Positions 1-6,237 of a stretch of DNA of 17,533 bases are shown piece after piece. The stretch comes from Balneolales bacterium (GTDB lineage Bacteria; Bacteroidota; Rhodothermia; Balneolales; HLUCCA01). The notes beneath the pieces are model-generated. The model searched no databases, had not been told where the DNA came from, and saw only the letters and a list, made by a program, of their open reading frames with translations. The stretch lies in assembly GCA_022565415.1 (NCBI GenBank), contig JAIUMT010000028.1, positions 1-17,533 of the forward strand. Reading direction: 5' to 3'. Numbering within the stretch: position 1 is the first letter of the stretch; every line of letters begins with the position of its first letter. Position numbers and translations under genes: made by a program.

Positions 1-602
1 AAATGTTCAAATAGTATAGCTAGGTCCAGCGAATTGGTGCGATTATTAAGCCCCTCCCGGAATGCCAACATATCTTCCACACCGCGAAGTACTTCGATAT
101 TATTCGCCCCTAGCTCGCGCATGGTCTCCATCACATTATCGGCACCCACAATGTCAATAACCAGGTTTGTAGCCATATTCCCACTCAAAATGGTCATGTT
201 GTAAATGATATCCCGCATCGGGACCAATTCGCCAATTTTTTCGTGCAACTCACGTCCGCTGTCACGATTCGGATCAATATTGTATTCACTGCTGTCGACA
301 ATGCTTTTGAACGTATTATGCACCAACACCGGATCTTGAATCGTGATGCCTCCGTCGCGGGCCTGCTTGTATGCTTCAATCATAACCGGAGTTTTCATTG
401 TGCTCGCAGCGTGAAACATCATCGTTTCGTTGATAAACAGGGTGTCGGCAGGGTTGTCCAGATTGATGTACGCAACAGAAAAGTCGCCGCTTACTGTCGA
501 AATTTCAGCCATAATGGCATCCCGAAGTTCCGATTTGCCCGGATCATTTGAGCAAGCCGTCGTTAGTAACAGACTAAGAGTAAGTAAATAAAGAGGTCTC
601 AT
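1..602 (-). CDS. Class A beta-lactamase-fold serine hydrolase, lipoprotein (partial, C-terminus off window)
   Basis: The frame opens with ATG at 602 and stays open to base 1, giving 200 codons without a stop, so the 3' end is missing. The N-terminus is a lipoprotein signal with lipobox LTTAC (Cys17). The catalytic S-x-x-K is S67-T-M-K70, a class A SDN-like motif appears as S140-G-N142, and an RGVED...GLNN block (about 173-187) matches the omega-loop region of the Beta-lactamase2 family (PF13354). The K-T/S-G motif would lie off window. Such proteins acylate on Ser67; whether this one hydrolyses beta-lactams or acts on peptidoglycan peptides cannot be decided. SGN in place of SDN argues for caution about true beta-lactamase activity. 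It lies 41 bases after the ABC permease on the same strand and is probably the last gene seen of the dacB cluster. No Shine-Dalgarno sequence precedes the ATG. Confidence 0.85.
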   Translation of the reverse strand, partial: MRPLYLLTLSLLLTTACSNDPGKSELRDAIMAEISTVSGDFSVAYINLDNPADTLFINETMMFHAASTMKTPVMIEAYKQARDGGITIQDPVLVHNTFKSIVDSSEYNIDPNRDSGRELHEKIGELVPMRDIIYNMTILSGNMATNLVIDIVGADNVMETMRELGANNIEVLRGVEDMLAFREGLNNRTNSLDLAILFEH

Positions 603-643
603 AGGTAGTTTTATTAGGTTTTGATGATGGACATGTTGTCGAA

Positions 644-2071
644 TCATTCGTCGTGGTAAAGTCTCTGGTATAAATTGTAGCGTAATGTGTTGTACAGCTG
701 AGGAATATAGAGAATCAAGGAAATACTTAGTAGTACGACGGGAATCACGGCATAGTATATCAGCCCAAAATGATAGAGTATAAGTAGCGAAACCATGATA
801 ATCAGGAAGTAGAACATGTATAGTCCGGAGGAGTTATTGCGAAAATTGCTGATGTTCTGCATGGAGAAAAGGCGTTCTATATACCTGGGATGATGCAGAC
901 TTGCAATAATCCCGACGGGTACGAATAAGCACAGTACTAACACTATGAACACGATGATGTCGAATCCCAGATACCCCATGTACCAAATAACTCCGAGACC
1001 CAAAACTAAATCGAGAATCAACACGGGTAGTAATGTACCCAACCAGGTGCGCAACAAAATTTTCGTATCTCCATTATGAAGTACAACCGCGAACCACGAT
1101 TCCCGGAAAAATCCGGCAAAGTTATTATGCACATAGCTGAATGGAATTATGGGTAGAAGAAGCGTAATCACATAATACATGCCAAATTCCGTATCTCTAC
1201 TCCCCGATAGCATAAAGTATGCGTAGGCAATCAGGAAAATCTTACTCGCAATAATCATCACAACGGCAAAAAGAGTCGATTTCCGCCTGAAATAAAATGC
1301 CGTCGAGAACGAAGCCATATTATTGTACGACTTTCGAACAACCTTTTTGGTTCGTACCCGGATGCGCTCTCTTTTGGGTCCGGCGACATACGAAACATGG
1401 AAGTATAACACAGTCGAAATAATGGTCAAAGCAAGAAACAAAGCCGTTTGCGCCGGCACTCTGTACGTTTCCAGCTCAAGACCGAATCCCAAGTAGAGTA
1501 AAACGATTCCTCCTAAAATGGCGATAATCCCTGCATACCACAGAAGTTTTGGCATAAATTGTTCAAGCAATACCTTCACATTTCGCTCGAGCACAATCAC
1601 CAACACCAAAAACAACACCGAGTTGAAACCTTGTAGCAATCCGAACTGTTTTCCGCCAACGACCATCATCGCGATAAAAACCACCGAATACACGTAGGTT
1701 AAGTTCAGCATATCGCCGAAAAAGTTGATTCCCGTGCGGAAACGTTGAGAAACAGGGTACAATCGGCTGAGGTATTCTGAGCGGGGTCTGAACGATGGCA
1801 CGTAGTTGACCATAAATACGACCAAAAGCGCGAGTCCGTGGATAACAGATTCCATTCGGGCCGGAGTGTAATCCAACTCGTCGGTAACCAGCACGGCGTC
1901 GTAAAGGGTCCCGTAAAACAGTCCAACGGCAGCGATGAAAATGAGCAAAACCGTTCGTAAGACGTTCCAAATCAGCGCATTACTACCCCAGAAAACGGCC
2001 TTCATTCTTACTTTGAAAATGAACCAGGCGATTTCGAAAAATGACGTTTTATGTGTGGATGATGGTGACAA
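644..2071 (-). CDS. ABC transporter permease (about 12 membrane segments)
   Basis: A 475-residue, strongly hydrophobic protein with about twelve membrane segments (roughly residues 36-56, 75-93, 124-140, 148-162, 176-197, 208-229, 266-287, 299-316, 344-362, 368-391, 417-435, 439-457). A cationic loop at 232-247 should face the cytoplasm. It follows the ABC ATPase by 42 bases on the same strand, so it is most simply that ATPase's membrane partner. Length and layout resemble ABC-2-like export permeases such as the DUF5687 group of Bacteroidota, but I see no diagnostic motif and the substrate is unknown. The start is a TTG at 2071; there is no in-frame ATG between the upstream stop and Met23 (2005), and no Shine-Dalgarno sequence. 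I prefer the TTG because residues 10-23 look like the amphipathic entry helix of such permeases. Met23 is the alternative. Confidence 0.8.
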   Translation of the reverse strand: MSPSSTHKTSFFEIAWFIFKVRMKAVFWGSNALIWNVLRTVLLIFIAAVGLFYGTLYDAVLVTDELDYTPARMESVIHGLALLVVFMVNYVPSFRPRSEYLSRLYPVSQRFRTGINFFGDMLNLTYVYSVVFIAMMVVGGKQFGLLQGFNSVLFLVLVIVLERNVKVLLEQFMPKLLWYAGIIAILGGIVLLYLGFGLELETYRVPAQTALFLALTIISTVLYFHVSYVAGPKRERIRVRTKKVVRKSYNNMASFSTAFYFRRKSTLFAVVMIIASKIFLIAYAYFMLSGSRDTEFGMYYVITLLLPIIPFSYVHNNFAGFFRESWFAVVLHNGDTKILLRTWLGTLLPVLILDLVLGLGVIWYMGYLGFDIIVFIVLVLCLFVPVGIIASLHHPRYIERLFSMQNISNFRNNSSGLYMFYFLIIMVSLLILYHFGLIYYAVIPVVLLSISLILYIPQLYNTLRYNLYQRLYHDE

Positions 2072-2113
2072 AGGTGGGTTTTTGGCGACTAAGTAGTGGG
2101 ATAATTTGGGTTA

Positions 2114-2869
2114 TTAATCAAGCAACCATCCTAGTCCATCCCGCGATTTCGGAGTCTGATTCAGCATATCAAACAATGTTCGGTCGATCATGCCACTTCC
2201 GTTCACCAGAAAATCCGATTTTGTGCCATTAAAGATGAACTTTTGCTGATGGATTACAGCGATATGCGTGGCAAGTTGTTCCACATACGACAAGTTATGC
2301 GAAGAAATAAGCCCAACCCGTCCCGCAGTTAAATACTGTTTCAGAAAGTCGATTAAGGTCATGGCCGACCCCGGATCTAATCCCGAAAACGGCTCATCCA
2401 AAATCAGAATATCCGGACGATGCAGCAAAGCCGCGATAATCCCAACTTTTTTGCGCATCCCGGTCGAAAACTCACCACATCGTTTATCGAGATCCGCATC
2501 CGAGTCGAAAAAAAAGCTAAACAACGTCCGGATGCGTTCATCGCGCTCCACCTCAGAAACTCCATACAGCATGGCCGAAAGCTGAAGCTGCTCGTAGGCC
2601 GTGAGCTCGGCGTGCAGCATCTCTTTTTCGGGCAAAACCCCCATCAGCCGGCGAATCGGGATGGTGTCGGCGGGATAGCGCATGTCGGCCACCGTAACCG
2701 ATCCACTCGAAGGGGGAATCAAATCCAGGATTATATTGATGAGGGTGGACTTCCCGGCCCCGTTGTTGCCTAAAAGTCCGTAGCACATGCCGGGAGCGAT
2801 GTGTAAATCGACTCCCGACAGCACGGGGGTATTTCCAAAAGACTTGTGTAACCCGCTGATATCAATCAT
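2114..2869 (-). CDS. ABC transporter ATP-binding protein
   Basis: A 251-residue nucleotide-binding domain of ABC-2-type exporters. Walker A is G34-NNGAGKST42, the Q-loop position carries Glu81 in an LPEKE context as in many exporter ATPases, the signature is F134-STGM138, Walker B is ILILDEP (154-160), the D-loop is SGLD (162-165) and the switch histidine is H191. All catalytic elements are intact, so it should power the 12-segment permease encoded next. I start at the ATG at 2869, which gives the canonical IDISGLHKSF first strand and has a GGAAG Shine-Dalgarno six bases upstream. A longer in-frame ATG at 2893 would add eight residues and overlap dacB by 23 bases. The dacB stop (TGA, 2871-2873) is one base from the chosen start, implying translational coupling. 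Two TAA stops in tandem close the gene. Confidence 0.93.
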   Translation of the reverse strand: MIDISGLHKSFGNTPVLSGVDLHIAPGMCYGLLGNNGAGKSTLINIILDLIPPSSGSVTVADMRYPADTIPIRRLMGVLPEKEMLHAELTAYEQLQLSAMLYGVSEVERDERIRTLFSFFFDSDADLDKRCGEFSTGMRKKVGIIAALLHRPDILILDEPFSGLDPGSAMTLIDFLKQYLTAGRVGLISSHNLSYVEQLATHIAVIHQQKFIFNGTKSDFLVNGSGMIDRTLFDMLNQTPKSRDGLGWLLD

Positions 2870-2870
2870 A

Positions 2871-4565
2871 TCAGTCTTCCGGATGCTCGGCAATGGCGTT
2901 TAGAACATTCTCGATTACCCGGTTTGCGATATTGTTGCTCACGGTGTGATGATTGACCATGATGGAGAATGCCAGGGGCGTGCCATCTGCGGCCTGTATA
3001 TAGCCACTCAGAGCCCTTGCCATGCCAATGGTGCCAGTCTTGGCCTGAACACTTTCACGCGCGGCGCCTTCACGAAACATAAACGTCAGCGTTCCGATCT
3101 GTTCGCCTGGTTTCGGCAACGACTCAATAAACGCAGTACGAATGCCCTCATCCGGATGATGCCACATGAAATTAAGTAACGAGGTTGTCATAGTCGGCGT
3201 TACCACATTCATTCGCGACAACCCAGATCCATCTGCAAGGCGGAGGCGCGTTGTGTCGACTCCGGCGGCACCAAACACCAACCAAGCCGCATTATGGCCA
3301 TCCCGACCGGACGCCTCAACCGACTCTCCGTTTATGAGGGGCGAATGGGAGGTGTTGGTAAATAATCGTGGGGTGTGCCCAATCAACGCATCGATCTCTG
3401 GAATCTCAGCCAATGCCATTTTATAATAAGCACCGATGGTTTTAAGCAAGTTCTCGGCATAGAAATTCTGACTCCGTTGATTCAGAATGTACACAATTTC
3501 GCCTAATGTGGGCGATTCGTGCGTTGCGACTTTAGTAGCATTTGTACGATATCCTTCAACCTTTGGCAATCCGGTGCGGTCGTGCAAGTTGCCCTCAACA
3601 GTAATACCTTGACGTTCAAATTCCTCCCGCATAACATGAACAAAGTACAATGCCGGATTTGTAATACTTGGCGAATATCGAACGGTATCGCCTTGAGGAA
3701 CAAGATTGGTTATGGTAATTGTATTGGTGCCGGACGGACGATCGTATCCAACACGTCGCGAAGAATCCGCATGAATGCTTCTAGTTTCGTTGATAACCTG
3801 CACATAATCTGTCTGATAAGGCTCCCAGGTTAGCTCACTTGGCGTGCCTGGCTCCCGCCCAACCATCTCGACATCAATCGTATTATCATTAAAACTCAGA
3901 GCGCCCATTTCGGCCGCGTACCAGTAGCTAAGGTAATCCCAACTCCAGGATCGCCCAAGATTCACATTGTCAAAAAGGCTGTCGTCGCCAATTATATCGC
4001 CCTCAATACGGGTAATCCCCATTTCCTTAAGAGTTTCAGCCCAGGTACGGAAAACTTCCATGCGGTCGCCATCATTAAATCGTCCGCCGATCGTCGGATC
4101 TCCACTGCCCTCAACAATCAAATTTCCACGAAAAACCCCGTTCTCCACTTCGCCCATCTTCCAAACGTTGGTTTTGAAGGTGAAGTCCTCGCCAAAAAGG
4201 TCCAATCCGGCAGAGGTTGTGTACAATTTAGTGTTGGATGCCGGCATGAAACCTTTTAATCCGTTACGGCTGAAAACCGTGGCACCGGTGTTCAAGTCGC
4301 GCACGTGAATTCCCCACCAGGCGTTCTCAAATCCGGGATGATTCAAATGAGGCATTATCTTGCGAATCAGGTCGGTACGGTATGCTGTGGCATAATCAGC
4401 GGTTTGAGCTTGTTGAGCGGTACCTGCGGGGGTGGTGTCAACTTCGTTTGGATTTCGAAACTGAGCGTGCGCTAACGATGTGATGCTTGTAACGCACATG
4501 ATGCCGGCCAGGGCAACCACTGTAAGTCGTTTAATTTGAGGTAAATGCTGTAAAAAAGTAGCCAT
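2871..4565 (-). CDS. dacB: D-alanyl-D-alanine carboxypeptidase/endopeptidase, PBP4 type (peptidase S13)
   Basis: A 564-residue exported penicillin-binding protein. Residues 1-35 form a signal peptide (KR at 12-13, hydrophobic core, cleavage likely after AHA-Q). The three active-site motifs of family S13 are present: S110-N-T-K113 in the ASNTKLYTTSA context, S365-Q-N367, and K509-T-G-T512. The DGSGLSR block (445-451), typical of PBP4, is also present. These enzymes cleave the terminal D-Ala or D,D-cross-links of peptidoglycan in the periplasm. It is longer than E. coli DacB (477 residues), partly through a spacer rich in Thr/Gln/Ala after the signal (about 36-60) and a segment near 385-420. 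It heads a minus-strand cluster with an ABC exporter and a beta-lactamase-fold hydrolase. The start at 4565 directly precedes the signal peptide; no Shine-Dalgarno is visible. Confidence 0.95.
   Translation of the reverse strand: MATFLQHLPQIKRLTVVALAGIMCVTSITSLAHAQFRNPNEVDTTPAGTAQQAQTADYATAYRTDLIRKIMPHLNHPGFENAWWGIHVRDLNTGATVFSRNGLKGFMPASNTKLYTTSAGLDLFGEDFTFKTNVWKMGEVENGVFRGNLIVEGSGDPTIGGRFNDGDRMEVFRTWAETLKEMGITRIEGDIIGDDSLFDNVNLGRSWSWDYLSYWYAAEMGALSFNDNTIDVEMVGREPGTPSELTWEPYQTDYVQVINETRSIHADSSRRVGYDRPSGTNTITITNLVPQGDTVRYSPSITNPALYFVHVMREEFERQGITVEGNLHDRTGLPKVEGYRTNATKVATHESPTLGEIVYILNQRSQNFYAENLLKTIGAYYKMALAEIPEIDALIGHTPRLFTNTSHSPLINGESVEASGRDGHNAAWLVFGAAGVDTTRLRLADGSGLSRMNVVTPTMTTSLLNFMWHHPDEGIRTAFIESLPKPGEQIGTLTFMFREGAARESVQAKTGTIGMARALSGYIQAADGTPLAFSIMVNHHTVSNNIANRVIENVLNAIAEHPED
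2876..2880 (-). promoter_or_regulatory. Ribosome binding site of the ABC ATPase gene
   Basis: On the minus strand this reads GGAAG, six bases before the ATG at 2869 and inside the last codons of dacB. It is one of few Shine-Dalgarno-like sites in the window and supports the shorter start. Confidence 0.5.
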
Positions 4566-4716
4566 CCGGATAAAGTTGAATCTTTATTATTGTTATGTTG
4601 TTGAGGACATCATAAACACGTCAACCTTTGTAAAAATTGCAAGCACTGAATTGTGAAAGTTTATACACACGGGAATTAGAAACACACGGTTCATTGCTTA
4701 TTAAAAGATTATCACC
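4566..4716. promoter_or_regulatory. Divergent promoter region between dacB and the sulfurtransferase gene
   Basis: A gene-free, AT-rich stretch of 151 bases between two divergent genes, so promoters for both must lie here or inside the genes. On the plus strand TTGCAA (4637-4642) followed by TTTATA after 17 bases is a weak sigma-70-like pair. No TTTG/TAnnTTTG Bacteroidota-type pair with proper spacing was found. Assignment is by position only. Confidence 0.35.
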
Positions 4717-5628
4717 ATGCTTCACACGAACAAACTACTGACTTCACTTCTATTTGTACTTGCATTAGCGTTTATCAGCGCCGGATGTACTTCGGAGTCT
4801 GATATCGGTGCACCAACTACGTACCCCAACGCTGACATCCTGCTATCTGCAGAGGAATTCGCCGTTGCGTTAAATGACGAGCGTACCATCGTTATCGACA
4901 CCCGCACGTCCGATTCCCTGTTTCAGGTATCGCATATTCCAGGCGCAGTTCACTTTCACTCCCGCCGCGACCTAAACGATCCGGATAGTCCGATCGAATT
5001 CTTCATGGTCGGTCCCGAGGTTTTTGAATCGCAAATGCGCGGACTCGGAGTTCATAACGACTCCCGAATTCTAATTTATGATGAGGGAAACAGTCTCGGA
5101 GCAGCTAGATTATTTTACGCACTTGAGTATTTCGGTCATGAAGGACACGTAGCCTTGCTTAATGGTGGCTACCTAGCGTGGTTGGACGCTGAAATGGAAG
5201 TTGCCGGACACGAAGTGATGCCAATGCCCGAAGGAACGTACACATCGCGTGTTCAGGCCGACCGGGTTTGTGACGTTCGTCAGGTGATGGAAGCGGCAAA
5301 TAACCCAAATATGATCGTTTTTGATGTGCGCTCACCTGAAGAGTTCGACGGAACCGATGTGCGTGCCGAACGCGGCGGACATATCCCAGGAGCTGTTCAC
5401 CTTGAGTGGAGTGAAGTTCTAATTGATGATGGAGACGTGCCATTTTTCAAGCCATTTGAAGAAATTGAAGCCTTGTATGCCGATCTTGGAATCACCCGCG
5501 ATAAGGAAGTCATCCCTCATTGCCACACAAACGTTCGCGGATCGCATGCGTACTTCACACTTCGCCTGATGGGTTACGATTCTGTGCGACCGTACGAAGG
5601 CTCATGGTCTGAATACGGCAATATGTAA
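4717..5628 (+). CDS. Tandem-rhodanese sulfurtransferase, lipoprotein
   Basis: A 303-residue protein with two rhodanese domains (about 40-165 and 190-303), the architecture of thiosulfate and 3-mercaptopyruvate sulfurtransferases. The second domain is the catalytic one: Cys269 opens the loop C-H-T-N-V-R and is followed by the conserved SHAYF and the C-terminal YEGSWSEYGN block. In the first domain the loop carries no cysteine (YDEGNSLGAAR), as is normal for the structural half. The N-terminus is a lipoprotein signal with lipobox ISAGC (Cys24), so the enzyme is exported and membrane-tethered, which is less usual than the cytoplasmic form. The active loop differs from CG(S/T)GVTA of mercaptopyruvate enzymes, so the donor is uncertain. 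It is divergent from dacB and its last 55 bases overlap the convergent methyltransferase gene. Confidence 0.9.
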   Translation: MLHTNKLLTSLLFVLALAFISAGCTSESDIGAPTTYPNADILLSAEEFAVALNDERTIVIDTRTSDSLFQVSHIPGAVHFHSRRDLNDPDSPIEFFMVGPEVFESQMRGLGVHNDSRILIYDEGNSLGAARLFYALEYFGHEGHVALLNGGYLAWLDAEMEVAGHEVMPMPEGTYTSRVQADRVCDVRQVMEAANNPNMIVFDVRSPEEFDGTDVRAERGGHIPGAVHLEWSEVLIDDGDVPFFKPFEEIEALYADLGITRDKEVIPHCHTNVRGSHAYFTLRLMGYDSVRPYEGSWSEYGNM

Positions 5629-6236
5629 GGTTTCTCGGCCACGCCAATGTAAAAATATCCGGCAATTTTCGGGGTTTTGGGCACATAATGCTCATTTGAC
5701 GAAATGTGTCTGAGCCCCGATGCCTCAACAAGTTCGTACATCGGACGGTCGAGATGGCACCCATCCGCAATTACCTTCTGAATCGGCGTAAGTCGCCGTT
5801 GCCATTTTGCCACTCCGACATCGGGCGCCCGCCCGTGTTCCACATAATGAAACCGGCCACCAGGCTTCAAAACGCGGCAAACCTCAGACAACGCAGACTC
5901 GATGTCCGGAATGCTGCATAAGGTCCAGGTGGAGACCACAAAGTCGAACGTATCGTCTTTAAACGGCAATTTTTCGGCTGTAATCTGATGAGAATCGGTT
6001 TTGATGTTGTGGTATGAACTGCGTTTCCGGGCTTTAGCCGACATCCCCGGATTCGGATCCACCGTCGTGACCAACTCTACAGCTTCAGGATAATGCTCGA
6101 AATTGAGTCCGGTTCCCGCACCGATTTCGAGAACCGACCCCGAAACGCCCTCCAAAACTTCTTTCCGATAGCGGGTAAATGGCTTGCCCCGCATGCCGAT
6201 ATCCATCAGGAACGGAAAAAGGTACTTGGAAAACAT
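5574..6236 (-). CDS. Class I SAM-dependent methyltransferase (METTL7-like)
   Basis: A 220-residue Rossmann-fold methyltransferase. Motif I is E37-IGAGTG43, the acidic end of strand 2 is near D60 (TVDPNPGM), and post-I motifs LPFKDDTFDFV (90-100) and LKPGGRFHYVEHG (123-135) follow. The DGCHLDRP block (158-165) and the end GYFYIGVAEKP (193-203) are reminiscent of METTL7-type small-molecule or lipid methyltransferases. The substrate is unknown. The ATG lies one base after the stop of the phosphoesterase gene, with AAGG four bases before it, so it is probably the last cistron of the M14 operon and translationally coupled. The final 17 residues lie beyond the usual family end and are encoded entirely antisense to the sulfurtransferase C-terminus, suggesting stop-codon loss and extension into the neighbour. 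Confidence 0.9.
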   Translation of the reverse strand: MFSKYLFPFLMDIGMRGKPFTRYRKEVLEGVSGSVLEIGAGTGLNFEHYPEAVELVTTVDPNPGMSAKARKRSSYHNIKTDSHQITAEKLPFKDDTFDFVVSTWTLCSIPDIESALSEVCRVLKPGGRFHYVEHGRAPDVGVAKWQRRLTPIQKVIADGCHLDRPMYELVEASGLRHISSNEHYVPKTPKIAGYFYIGVAEKPYILPYSDHEPSYGRTES

Positions 6237-6237
6237 G

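Noticed and set aside
2114..2893. ATG at 2893 as start of the ABC ATPase
   Set aside because: It would overlap dacB by 23 bases and add eight residues before the canonical domain start; the ATG at 2869 has a better-placed GGAAG.
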